Of a stretch of 64,000 nucleotides of DNA, positions 19,526-27,963 are shown piece by piece. The position numbers and the translations under genes are program-made. The notes beneath the pieces are model-generated. The model did no database searches. It saw nothing but the letters and a program-made list of their open reading frames with translations, and was not told where the DNA came from. Location of the stretch: the NCBI GenBank assembly GCA_029227815.1, contig CP118523.1:4092001-4156000 (forward strand), written 5' to 3'. Position 1 is the first letter of the stretch, and each line of letters starts with the position of its first letter. This DNA comes from Clostridiaceae bacterium M8S5 (GTDB lineage: Bacteria; Bacillota; Clostridia; Tissierellales; MCWD3).

Positions 19526-20716
19526 TTATAGTGACTTGTTGTTATATATATCTATATATTTCATTCCTTCGTTAAATACACCATATAGCTTAGCTCTATT
19601 TAAAATCTTTTTTGCCCAGTTTATATGTGGTTTTATCTCATTCATTTTATTCTTATACTCACTCTTAAATACTCCAATATCGCCACCACGCTTATTCATT
19701 ATACTAACTGCATCTGTATATTCTTCATGCGTAACTATTAACATAGATTGAACTGGCAATATGTGACTAGGATGTATTATTGTCTTGCCTAGTAATCCGT
19801 TTGTTTTATCTAGTTCTACTTCTCTGAGTAATCCATCAATATACTGATTTAAAAGAGTAGTTCTCATTACTTTTCCAGCTTCTTTTCCAAGTGTTTTTGT
19901 AAATGGAGATACTCTTAGTTGTGGCTTTAGCAATCTTTCTCCCGAAGAAAAATATTCCCAAACAGGTGCTGATACAACCAAATCTTTCTCTATTCTTGTA
20001 AATGTGTTTACTATATCTCCTATACAATCTCTTATTACCTGTATATCATATATAGTTTTATCATAGCTTCTTCTTATTCCAAATAAACTACAGAAATCTG
20101 TTGCACCTATTCTAATATTTAAAACTAATTCTCTATAATTCTCAAATATCCTTGAAAGCTTTGCTAACTCTTCTTTTCTACTTTCAACATATATTATCTC
20201 TTTGCCTTCTAGTATTGGCATACCATAAACGGTATTATGTGTGTTTTCATTTATTTTTTTAAGTTCTCTAAAGTATTCTTCACCTGTCTTTGATGTAAAC
20301 TTCGGAAATACAAAGCCTGTTATATAATCTATATTATCACCTATCATGCTTGCCATGCTTTTCATTTGCTCAGCGCTTCTTACTCTAATAAATAAAAGCG
20401 GAATGTTTTCCTTATCAAGTTGATTATTTACTACTAATTCATCAATTTCCTCTACGGTTCTTATAAGATTTTGCTCTGCTATTTTAACCTGATTATCACC
20501 TATTGCATCCTCTAAACATAAAACTATTGTCATTAGACCATCTTTTATAATTTTCTTGATGTCTTTTACTATACTATTTCTTGTTGCCGGCATATATAAA
20601 GTTGCACCTAATGCATAAGCCAGTTTGTCTCTATCATCATGTCTATAGAAACTCTGAGGTTTTTTATAAAATATTGATTCTATCTGTTCCTGCTCAAGAT
20701 AATTAAAGTACTTCAA
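19526..20716 (-). CDS. HpcH/HpaI aldolase / citrate lyase beta-like protein, Ter island
   Basis: A 396-residue TIM-barrel protein of the CitE/HpcH superfamily. Visible are CLEDAIGDNQVKIAE (metal-binding Glu/Asp), the strand LLFIRVRSAEQM with its substrate Arg, FVFPKFTSKTGEEYF, and the late TIIHPSHILPVQ. The start is TTG with GGAGGGAAG upstream. It heads the metabolic gene group HpcH, TRSP, PRTase and HAD, which are closely spaced. The separation from the TerD gene upstream by a terminator means this group may be partly independent. Substrate unknown. Confidence 0.88.
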   Translation of the reverse strand: MKYFNYLEQEQIESIFYKKPQSFYRHDDRDKLAYALGATLYMPATRNSIVKDIKKIIKDGLMTIVLCLEDAIGDNQVKIAEQNLIRTVEEIDELVVNNQLDKENIPLLFIRVRSAEQMKSMASMIGDNIDYITGFVFPKFTSKTGEEYFRELKKINENTHNTVYGMPILEGKEIIYVESRKEELAKLSRIFENYRELVLNIRIGATDFCSLFGIRRSYDKTIYDIQVIRDCIGDIVNTFTRIEKDLVVSAPVWEYFSSGERLLKPQLRVSPFTKTLGKEAGKVMRTTLLNQYIDGLLREVELDKTNGLLGKTIIHPSHILPVQSMLIVTHEEYTDAVSIMNKRGGDIGVFKSEYKNKMNEIKPHINWAKKILNRAKLYGVFNEGMKYIDIYNNKSL

Positions 20717-20828
20717 CTGCTTCCCTCCTATACTTTTTAGTAAACTGTTTTTTCTTATGCATTAAACTAATTTCACTTTTATACGCTAAATCGTTAATCT
20801 TATGAATTCGTAATATAGCTATAAGAAA

Positions 20829-20862
20829 AAGGAACTCTCATAAAGATTTTGAGCAGTTCCTT
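20829..20862 (-). terminator. Terminator after first TerD gene
   Basis: AAGGAACT/AGTTCCTT outer stem with an inner CTCA/GAG pairing. On the minus strand it is followed by TTTTTCTT. It sits 15 bases past the TerD stop at 20877 and separates the TerD genes from the HpcH-PRTase-HAD group. Confidence 0.85.
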
Positions 20863-20876
20863 AAATCCAAACATTT

Positions 20877-21482
20877 TTACTGATATTTTCTAGCCATTTC
20901 TCCCAAGGACGTGTCACCAGTTCCTTGACCTAAAGCTACAAACTTCCACTCATTATCATGTCTGTACAATTCACCAACAGTTAATGCTGTCATATTTGAA
21001 TATTGCTCTGTAAGATTAAATCTTACCATTTCTTTATTATTATCCATATTTACTATTCTAATAAATGCATTTTGTATCATTCCAAAATGCTGTCTTCTTT
21101 TTATACAATCATATATATTTACAACAAATACTAGCTTTTGTACATTTGAAGGAACATCCTTTAAGTTAACCATGATTTGCTCGTCGTCACCATCACCATC
21201 TCCTGTCAAGTTGTCTCCCATATGAACAATACTTCCATCGTATGATTTCAAGTTACCAAAATATACAACATGCTTGCTACTTTCTAACTTATCATTTGCA
21301 TTAAGCATAAATAACGAAGCATCACAATCTATTTCTGGCGTTGAGCTAAATAAACTCTTTATAAACCCTCCGCCTTGCCCTCCTTTGACTGGATCCCAGC
21401 CCAATCCTACCATTATCTTTGATAGTGAAGCGTCTTCTTTTGATAAATTAATCCTTTGACCTTTTTGTAAATTAATAGCCAT
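20877..21482 (-). CDS. TerD family protein, copy 1
   Basis: A 201-residue TerD-domain protein. The family motifs are INLSKED, MVGLGWDPV, DCDASLFML and the acidic calcium-binding loop [20 protein letters not shown] Gly-rich insert (KGGQGGGFIKSLFSSTPEI) between the first two motifs distinguishes it from the other copies here. TerD proteins bind Ca2+ and act in tellurite, oxidative and envelope stress. RBS ATAGGAGGATT. It is 19 bases after TerD copy 2. Confidence 0.95.
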   Translation of the reverse strand: MAINLQKGQRINLSKEDASLSKIMVGLGWDPVKGGQGGGFIKSLFSSTPEIDCDASLFMLNANDKLESSKHVVYFGNLKSYDGSIVHMGDNLTGDGDGDDEQIMVNLKDVPSNVQKLVFVVNIYDCIKRRQHFGMIQNAFIRIVNMDNNKEMVRFNLTEQYSNMTALTVGELYRHDNEWKFVALGQGTGDTSLGEMARKYQ

Positions 21483-21501
21483 TTTATAATCCTCCTATTA
21501 T

Positions 21502-22080
21502 CTATACACTTAATCCATAGCTTTGACAAAGTGATGCAAGTCCACCTTGGAATCCACTTCCTACAGCTGAGAATTTCCATTCTCCATCATGTCTATAAAG
21601 TTCACAGAAAACAAGTGCTGTTTCTATTGAGAAATCTTCTGTTAAGTCATATCTTAATACTTCTTCTCCTGTTTCTTCGTTAACTATTCTAACAAATGCA
21701 TTAGAAACTTGACCAAAGTTTTGACTTCTTGCAACTGCATCATGTATTGTTACAGTTATTGCTATTTTATCAATTTCAGAAGGTATCGCTGGGAAATCAA
21801 TGATGATTTGCTCATCATCTCCGTCTCCTTCACCTGTTCTGTTATCACCTGTATGAATAACTCCTCCACTAGAATGAGTCAAGTTATTATAGAAGATAAA
21901 ATCCAAATCATTATTAACTTTGCCATTAACTCCAACTAAAAATGCTGATGCATCCAAATCAAAATCATGTCCTCCATCATATTGATTGGTATCCCAGCCC
22001 AAACCAACTATAACCTTTTTTAGCCCTGGATTGCTCTTTGTTAAGTCTATTTTTTGTCCCTTTGATAAATTTATTGACAT
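21502..22080 (-). CDS. terD: TerD family protein, copy 2
   Basis: A 192-residue canonical TerD/YceD-type protein: [42 protein letters not shown], and the calcium loop [17 protein letters not shown]. The C-terminus is [17 protein letters not shown]. It is the closest of the set to standard TerD/TerE. It lies between the small lipoprotein and copy 1, with an excellent RBS (GGGAGG). Confidence 0.96.
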   Translation of the reverse strand: MSINLSKGQKIDLTKSNPGLKKVIVGLGWDTNQYDGGHDFDLDASAFLVGVNGKVNNDLDFIFYNNLTHSSGGVIHTGDNRTGEGDGDDEQIIIDFPAIPSEIDKIAITVTIHDAVARSQNFGQVSNAFVRIVNEETGEEVLRYDLTEDFSIETALVFCELYRHDGEWKFSAVGSGFQGGLASLCQSYGLSV

Positions 22081-22140
22081 TATATAACCTCCCTATTACC
22101 TATTTCTTATATTATATATTAAGTAATTTGTGTATTTCAA

Positions 22141-22437
22141 CTAATCACGTTCTTTCTTTTTGTTCCTGATTATATTAATACTACCAAATCCACCTACTAC
22201 CGCTATATAGAAACCAAAATCATATAACCATCCATTATTGAAAACCTCATAAACTCTTATATTGTCATTAAATAACCCTCTAATAAGTGATATTGGTGCT
22301 ATCCATCCATGCCAGATTCCACTAAATATACCTGCTCTATCTGTCAAATTACATGATCCATCTCCAGGCATACATCCTGCTAATATAACCGTAGTAAATA
22401 TTAGCATTCCTATAAGTGTTATCTTTTTCTTGTTCAC
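22141..22437 (-). CDS. Small lipoprotein/membrane protein of Ter island
   Basis: About 98 residues with an N-terminal signal and lipobox (ILAGC), then MPGDGSCNLTDRAGIFSGIW, a region predicted to skim or cross the membrane, and a C-terminal hydrophobic segment FGFYIAVVGGFGSI followed by NIIRNKKKERD. GTG at 22437 is favoured over GTG 22443 because AAGGGGG lies about 9 bases upstream of the former. I do not know its function. Its place between TerD genes suggests an envelope partner of the TerD proteins. The charged tail would be cytoplasmic. Confidence 0.75.
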   Translation of the reverse strand: MNKKKITLIGMLIFTTVILAGCMPGDGSCNLTDRAGIFSGIWHGWIAPISLIRGLFNDNIRVYEVFNNGWLYDFGFYIAVVGGFGSINIIRNKKKERD

Positions 22438-22464
22438 TAACACAGACCCCCTTATTTATATGAG

Positions 22465-22490
22465 GCTGCCTTGATATCATTCAAGGCAGC
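22465..22490. terminator. Hairpin upstream of the Ter lipoprotein gene
   Basis: GCTGCCTTG/CAAGGCAGC, a 9-bp perfect stem. It lies directly upstream of the lipoprotein RBS on the minus strand. The T tract is weak on both strands, so it may be an attenuator or mRNA processing/stability hairpin rather than a full terminator. Confidence 0.5.
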
Positions 22491-22525
22491 TCTTTATACT
22501 TACATTGGATTGCTCTAGAATGTAT

Positions 22526-22612
22526 AAATTACAAGGCATCTAAATTTATACGGATTGAGCGTACTTTTTCGTACGTGATTAGTCGTATAACATTTAGATA
22601 ACGCAGTAATTT
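22526..22612 (-). repeat. Nested inverted repeat, likely structured RNA in Ter operon
   Basis: Three nested perfect or near-perfect stems share one axis: AAATTAC/GTAATTT (outer), CTAAAT-TTATACG/CGTATAA-C-ATTTAG (middle, one bulge) and CGTAC/GTACG (inner, 6-base loop). Between them are two internal loops of 7-8 bases per side. It lies in the 180-base gap between TerD copy 3 and the lipoprotein. The architecture resembles a regulatory RNA or protein-binding site; no known class recognised. Confidence 0.6.
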
Positions 22613-22623
22613 GCCATTATAGA

Positions 22624-23205
22624 CTATCCTATATTGATTCCGAAGTTACCGCATAAAGCTCCAAGTCCACCTTCAAAACCACTTCCCACAGCTGAGAATT
22701 TCCATTCTGCACCGTGTCTATAAAGCTCTCCTACTACTACTGCTGTCTCTATACTGTAATCTTCGCTTAAATCATATCTGATTAATTCTTCACCTGTTTC
22801 TTCATTAAATATTCTTATATAAGAATTTAATACTTGACCAAAGTTTTGCCCTCTGTTTACTGCATCATGTATTGTAACTGTAAATGCTATTTTGATAACT
22901 TCTGGTGGAACAGTACTTAAATCAATCTTGATTTGCTCATCATCACCTTCACCTTCACCAGTTCTATTATCTCCAAGATGTGATACTGAACCTGATGGAT
23001 GATTTAGATTATTGTAGAATACAAAGTCTACATCGCTTGATACATGCCCATTTTCTCCTAAAAGAAATGCTGCTGTATCTAAATCAAATTCATTTCCTCC
23101 ATCATACTTGTTTACATCCCATCCTAATCCAACAATAACTTTAGTAAGTCCCGGATTTGATTTTGTTAAGTCTACTTTTTGACCTTTACTTAAACTTACA
23201 GCCAT
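22624..23205 (-). CDS. TerD family protein, copy 3
   Basis: A 193-residue TerD protein nearly colinear with copy 2: [41 protein letters not shown] and the calcium loop [17 protein letters not shown]. The C-terminus [17 protein letters not shown] also matches. ATG 23205 is preferred to ATG 23214 because AAAGG abuts the latter. It follows the Ca2+ ATPase gene by about 56 bases. Copies 2 and 3 look like a recent duplication. Confidence 0.95.
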   Translation of the reverse strand: MAVSLSKGQKVDLTKSNPGLTKVIVGLGWDVNKYDGGNEFDLDTAAFLLGENGHVSSDVDFVFYNNLNHPSGSVSHLGDNRTGEGEGDDEQIKIDLSTVPPEVIKIAFTVTIHDAVNRGQNFGQVLNSYIRIFNEETGEELIRYDLSEDYSIETAVVVGELYRHGAEWKFSAVGSGFEGGLGALCGNFGINIG

Positions 23206-23261
23206 TTTTATCATCCTTTCTTATCAATATTTTATTTTATTTATATAAATTTATATGTTTA

Positions 23262-25940
23262 TTAGCTTTGTTTTAATGTATTTCTAATAGTTTTTCTTAT
23301 TAGGTCAACTGGTATAATTACTATAGCAAGTCCTGCTACTGTTAACCACTCTTTTAATGTTAATCCAGCTGTTCTTAGTATATCTCCACCTATATAAGCC
23401 ATAACTACTTGGACTACTACTATTACTCCTACAACTTTTAGGAATCCTTTATTTTCTCTAATATGTGCAAACAAGTTTAGCTCTGTAGTTCTCGCATTGA
23501 ACATATTGAATACGTTTAAGAATATAAAGAACGAGAAGAATCCTGTTAAGTAATATATATCTTCTTTTCCTGTTGGTCCTGTTCTAAATAGTTCTTTAAA
23601 GAAATCTAGCTTGAGGAATAATACACTAAGTAGCGCTATTAATCCACCATTTGTAAGTATTGAGCTCCACATATCTTTGTTGATTATAGCTTCTGTTCTT
23701 GACTTTGGCTTTTCTCTCATATATTTTCTTAGAGCTGCTTCTCCACCAAATGATAAAGCTGCTAGTGTATCCATTACTAGGTTTACCCATAACATCTGTG
23801 TCATTGATAGTGGTAAGTCTACCCCTATAAATGGTCCAATGAATGCTATCAATATAGCGCCAACATTTACTGTTAACTGATATACTATAAACTTTCTTAT
23901 TGAGTTGTATATTGTTCTTCCATAAAGCACTGTTTTTGCTATTGAGTTAAAGTTATCATCTAGTATAACAATATCACCTGCTTCTTTTGCAACTTCTGTT
24001 CCTGATCCCATTGCAAAACCAACATCTGCTTTTTTAAGTGCTGGTGAGTCATTAACTCCATCACCTGTCATACCGACAACTAAATCTAAACTTTGTGCTA
24101 TTCTGACTAATCTACTCTTATCTGTAGGTAATGCTCTTGCTATTACTCTTATATCTTTTAGCATTTTCTTCAATTCTTCATCTGATAACTTTTGAAGCTC
24201 ATTTGATGTAAGAACTATATCTGTATCTTTCTGAAGTAAATTTGCTTCTTTAGCTATTGCCATAGCAGTTTCTTTTCTATCACCAGTTATCATTACTACT
24301 TGTATTCCTGCATCTAATGCTTCGCCTATCGCCTGTACAGATTCTGCTCTAAGGTCGTCTCTTATTCCTACTATACCAACAAAAGTCATTTCCTCGAAAA
24401 GTTCTGTCCCTACAGCTTTATCTGTAGTAGCTAGCGCTAGTACTCTTATTGCTCTACCTGCTAACTCATTTATTTTGTTGTTTATAGTCTCTAATTTATC
24501 TTTTCCAAATGTCTGCTTATTTCCATCCTTATCATAATACGTTGTACAGGATGTGAGTATCTTTTCTGGAGCTCCCTTTACCAATGTAAGGTTATATTCT
24601 CCTTCAACTTGAGTTGCTGAGAATTTATCTTTACTGTTAAAAGGTATATTATCAACAGTATTTAAGTTATATTTGCCAATATCATCGCTTATAAAATGTA
24701 ACAAGGCTCTTTCTGTTGAGTTTCCACCTAATACTACTTTCTCGCCATTTTCTTGTATATTCAAGACTGCATTTGTATTCTGCGAAATGGATACATCAAC
24801 AACTTTCCCTAGTTTTTCTGGAATATCACTATTTGAGTCATATTGGTTGTTATCTCCGTCACAGAGCAATACTACCTCTAATAATCCCTTTGTTATTGTA
24901 CCAGTTTTATCACTAAATAATATATTAAGTGAACCTGCTGTCTCTATACCTATGAGCTTTCTAACTAATATGTTGTCTTTAAGTAGTTTTTTCATGTTAA
25001 GCGATAATACCATCGCTATCATCATTGGTAAACCCTCTGGTACTGCTACAACTATGATTATAATAGCTAATATAATTGCTGTTACAACGTCACTTACAGC
25101 TGTACCTAAGTTCCCACTTGCAAAATAATCCAGTATAGGTGTTCCATTTGCTAAACTGTTTAGCACTATCTTCTTAAACATAAATGATGCTGCTATAAGA
25201 GAACCACCTATGTATCCAAATTTACTTATTCCATCTGCTAAATCGCCTAATTTCACTTTCAATGGAGACTCTCTATCTTCTGCTTGAAGCTCTTTTGCAA
25301 GCTGTCCATAGAATGAACTATCTCCTATTGTCTTAGCCTCAACTATAGCTTCTCCTTCTACTACTACTGTACCTCTAAATACTTTGTATTCATCTAAGAA
25401 ATCGGATTGACCATCCTTATATGCATACCCTTCGTTAGGCACATGTTTTTGTGCTTCTTTACTCTCTCCATTTAATACTGACTGATCTACACTTATATGA
25501 CCATCTACTAATACTCCATCCACTGGTATTTTATCCCCAGTTTGGACCAATATATAGTCGCCTTTTACTATATCATTAATTGGTATTTCACTAACATTGC
25601 CGTCTCTGTAAACCTTACATTTAATCCTCGATGCTTCTTCTTGTAGTTTTTGAAATGACTGTTCGTTTGAAAACTCTGAGTAAGTACCAACTAATGTAGC
25701 TATTAGTACCGCTATTGCTATACCTAGAGGCTCAAACCACTCAACTTGCCCTAAGAAATAAAATATAACGTCGATTACTAATGCGACTACTAGTATTTTT
25801 ATTATTGGATCTTCAAAATTTCCTTTGAGCTTATCCCAAAATGTTTCTGTCTCTATTTCGGAAAGTGTATTCGTTCCGAATTTGTTCTTTGACTCTTCAA
25901 CCTGAGATGAACTCAAACCTTCATAATGTGTTTTTAACAT
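23262..25940 (-). CDS. Calcium-translocating P-type ATPase, PMCA type
   Basis: An 892-residue P2-type ATPase. Order: N-terminal cation-ATPase domain (LKTHYEGLSSSQVEESKNKF), actuator with SVDQSVLNGESKEAQ (NGES in place of the usual TGES), TM4 motif VAVPEGLPM with the Ca-binding Glu, phosphorylation motif LFSDKTGTITKG, hinge MTGDGVNDSPALKKAD and a C-terminal six-TM bundle. It should export Ca2+ from the cytoplasm. Its location inside a TerD operon links Ca2+ export with Ca2+-binding TerD proteins, an association seen in other Ter loci. Confidence 0.95.
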   Translation of the reverse strand: MLKTHYEGLSSSQVEESKNKFGTNTLSEIETETFWDKLKGNFEDPIIKILVVALVIDVIFYFLGQVEWFEPLGIAIAVLIATLVGTYSEFSNEQSFQKLQEEASRIKCKVYRDGNVSEIPINDIVKGDYILVQTGDKIPVDGVLVDGHISVDQSVLNGESKEAQKHVPNEGYAYKDGQSDFLDEYKVFRGTVVVEGEAIVEAKTIGDSSFYGQLAKELQAEDRESPLKVKLGDLADGISKFGYIGGSLIAASFMFKKIVLNSLANGTPILDYFASGNLGTAVSDVVTAIILAIIIIVVAVPEGLPMMIAMVLSLNMKKLLKDNILVRKLIGIETAGSLNILFSDKTGTITKGLLEVVLLCDGDNNQYDSNSDIPEKLGKVVDVSISQNTNAVLNIQENGEKVVLGGNSTERALLHFISDDIGKYNLNTVDNIPFNSKDKFSATQVEGEYNLTLVKGAPEKILTSCTTYYDKDGNKQTFGKDKLETINNKINELAGRAIRVLALATTDKAVGTELFEEMTFVGIVGIRDDLRAESVQAIGEALDAGIQVVMITGDRKETAMAIAKEANLLQKDTDIVLTSNELQKLSDEELKKMLKDIRVIARALPTDKSRLVRIAQSLDLVVGMTGDGVNDSPALKKADVGFAMGSGTEVAKEAGDIVILDDNFNSIAKTVLYGRTIYNSIRKFIVYQLTVNVGAILIAFIGPFIGVDLPLSMTQMLWVNLVMDTLAALSFGGEAALRKYMREKPKSRTEAIINKDMWSSILTNGGLIALLSVLFLKLDFFKELFRTGPTGKEDIYYLTGFFSFFIFLNVFNMFNARTTELNLFAHIRENKGFLKVVGVIVVVQVVMAYIGGDILRTAGLTLKEWLTVAGLAIVIIPVDLIRKTIRNTLKQS

Positions 25941-26031
25941 TAATACTCCTCCTCAATACCCTTATGTATATCTTAAATTATACTATAAAGCATATACAAT
26001 GTCTTTATTTTTATAACGATTACATACATTA

Positions 26032-26871
26032 TTATTTCGTATCTATACCGTAATTATCACATAAAGCTTGTAAGCCTCCTGTAAACCCACTCCCAATGCA
26101 GTTTATCTTCCACTCGTCACCATGTTTATATATCTCACTTGCTACTATTGCTGTCTGGTTAGTTAAACCCTGCGCAAAACTGTATGAGAATATTTCTTTA
26201 TTAGTATCTACGTCAATAATTTTTAGCTGTGCATTTTTAATATCTTTAAATGAATGCTTATTTTTTGCTTCTTCATCTACTGTCACAGTGACGGCGAGTA
26301 CTTTTATATTTGATGGAACTGTATTTAAGTTTAACTGCAATGTTATATCATAGCAGTCTAATAGCTTTTTATTAAAATCCTTTTTAAGAGCTACTGCATT
26401 ACTTCTACTAATAGGATTATTATAAAATATAAAATCCTCTTCAGCTGTTTTGTTGTTTACATCCATCATAAAAATTGAGGTATCTATATCAAAACTTTGA
26501 CTTTTATATTCCCACTCTAGTGCAACTAGCACCCTTGAAATATTTGAAACATTTTTTGTTATACTAACTTTTTGCCCTTTCTTTACGTTTACAGATTTAC
26601 TTTTATCTATAATATTGTTTGGTTTCTTTATTTTAGCTGGTTGAGGCTTAACCTCACCCGCCGTAGCTTTGATAACATTATTATTGTCTAAAGGTGCTTG
26701 TTTCAAACCACTACCTTGAGTATTTGCTATACCTTTTTGTATAGCTCTAGCGCCTTGTCTTAGATCAATCTTTCCTTCATGTATTACTGAATCACCAAAG
26801 TTTACTTTTACTTTATTATTGTTATATATTTTTCTTCCTTGTTTTGTGCCTTTTTCTATCTTTATTTTCAT
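26032..26871 (-). CDS. TerD-domain protein with N-terminal extension, degenerate Ca loop
   Basis: A 279-residue protein. Residues 1-95 are a basic, low-complexity linker (KIEKGTKQGRKIYNNNKVKV near the start); residues about 96-279 are a TerD domain starting VNVKKGQKVSITKN. The domain keeps FDIDTSIFMM and the ending GSGFTGGLQALCDNYGI. The acidic [13 protein letters not shown] loop is replaced by SNAVALKKDFNKKLLDCYD, so Ca2+ binding is probably lost. ATG 26871 is chosen over GTG 26883 because GGGGAG precedes it. It directly follows AIM24. Confidence 0.88.
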   Translation of the reverse strand: MKIKIEKGTKQGRKIYNNNKVKVNFGDSVIHEGKIDLRQGARAIQKGIANTQGSGLKQAPLDNNNVIKATAGEVKPQPAKIKKPNNIIDKSKSVNVKKGQKVSITKNVSNISRVLVALEWEYKSQSFDIDTSIFMMDVNNKTAEEDFIFYNNPISRSNAVALKKDFNKKLLDCYDITLQLNLNTVPSNIKVLAVTVTVDEEAKNKHSFKDIKNAQLKIIDVDTNKEIFSYSFAQGLTNQTAIVASEIYKHGDEWKINCIGSGFTGGLQALCDNYGIDTK

Positions 26872-26883
26872 ATGGCTCCCCAC

Positions 26884-27543
26884 CTAATCAACAGATAATT
26901 TTAATCCCGAAGGTCTTTCTGAAGGTTGTACAATAACTATTTCTCCATGAGAACTAAATTCTAGGAAGTATGATTCTCCTGATGTTTGACCAATGAAAGT
27001 CTTCCAATTCAAATCAGTTCTTACACTTGGATCTTGACCTGTCCAACAGATAACTGCATCTGGATCTACTACACATGGAGTTTCAAGCACTATAGGGTTA
27101 CCATTAGATGTTATTGCTACTTGTGCATTAGGCCCTATCGATGTAAGCTTGGATGTAAATAAACCTTTTTGAGATATAACTCCAACACCTACAAACTTAA
27201 CTCCATATTTACAATCTGGTGTGAATGCTAATAAATTCTCTCCCTCAACACCTATACTTTGGCCTTGATTTAGCGTAATAATTGATACATGATCTGCAAA
27301 ATGTGCCATATAGTATGTACCTTTTCCATTAACCTTCATTATAGGTATGTTTTCCCCACTGAGCTTTCTCGATGCATAATTCATAACAGATCTTAGCATA
27401 GAACTATTTGCATTTGTGTCAAACAATACCTTCTCTTGTTTAAATGAACCTTGAAAAGCAACCATAGCTCCAGCTCTTGCAAAGAATTGACCATCTCCTT
27501 CTGCAACGCATGTTAATTCATGTTGTATTCTAAAATTAAACAT
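26884..27543 (-). CDS. AIM24 family protein
   Basis: A 219-residue TRAP-like beta-helix protein of the AIM24/DUF124 family. Seen are EGDGQFFARAGAMVAFQGSF near the N-terminus, ENLLAFTPDCKYGVKFVG in the middle and SGESYFLEFSSHGEIVIVQP near the end. AIM24 domains often accompany TerD in stress loci; molecular function is unclear. It is the first gene of the minus Ter arm, with RBS GAGGCAG before ATG. The promoter for this arm must lie in the gap upstream. Confidence 0.9.
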   Translation of the reverse strand: MFNFRIQHELTCVAEGDGQFFARAGAMVAFQGSFKQEKVLFDTNANSSMLRSVMNYASRKLSGENIPIMKVNGKGTYYMAHFADHVSIITLNQGQSIGVEGENLLAFTPDCKYGVKFVGVGVISQKGLFTSKLTSIGPNAQVAITSNGNPIVLETPCVVDPDAVICWTGQDPSVRTDLNWKTFIGQTSGESYFLEFSSHGEIVIVQPSERPSGLKLSVD

Positions 27544-27963
27544 ATCTATCTGCCTCTTTTCTTTGATTTTATTAAGTAAAATAACTCACAAAACTTTTAT
27601 CTTTTTTATTTCTATACATAGCATACCACAAAATACAATTATTTTAAAGTATTTTTTTATTTTTTTATATATTTTTAATTGTAGTTTTAATATTTTTAAT
27701 TATGCCATCAATATATTTAATAGAGGTTTTAGGAGATAAATTTACACTTTTTTCAATAATTTATATTTTTAAACCTTATAGTAACTATTCAAAATTTCAC
27801 ATTTTTCTGTTATACTATTAATAGTTACACATAGTTACGGTAATTACATTCATATCATTACTATAAAATACTTATTTATGATATGGTGAACTTTTATCTT
27901 TCAAATGAAATACTCACAAATAATCCCTAACTAACTAATTTATATAGAAGGTAGGTATTTAAT
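27544..27963. other. Divergent intergenic region of the Ter island
   Basis: About 420 bases between the two divergent Ter arms, very AT-rich with homopolymer T and A tracts. An extended -10-like TGTGGTATGCT for the minus arm lies at 27620-27629 on the complement, but no good -35 box accompanies it. No convincing plus-strand promoter. The sequence TAGTTACACATAGTTACGG near 27820-27840 contains a short direct repeat (AGTTAC). No coding sequence seen. Confidence 0.5.

Noticed and set aside
22465..22490. Full terminator ending the upstream TerD transcript
   Set aside because: No good T tract on the minus strand, so I list it only as a hairpin or attenuator.
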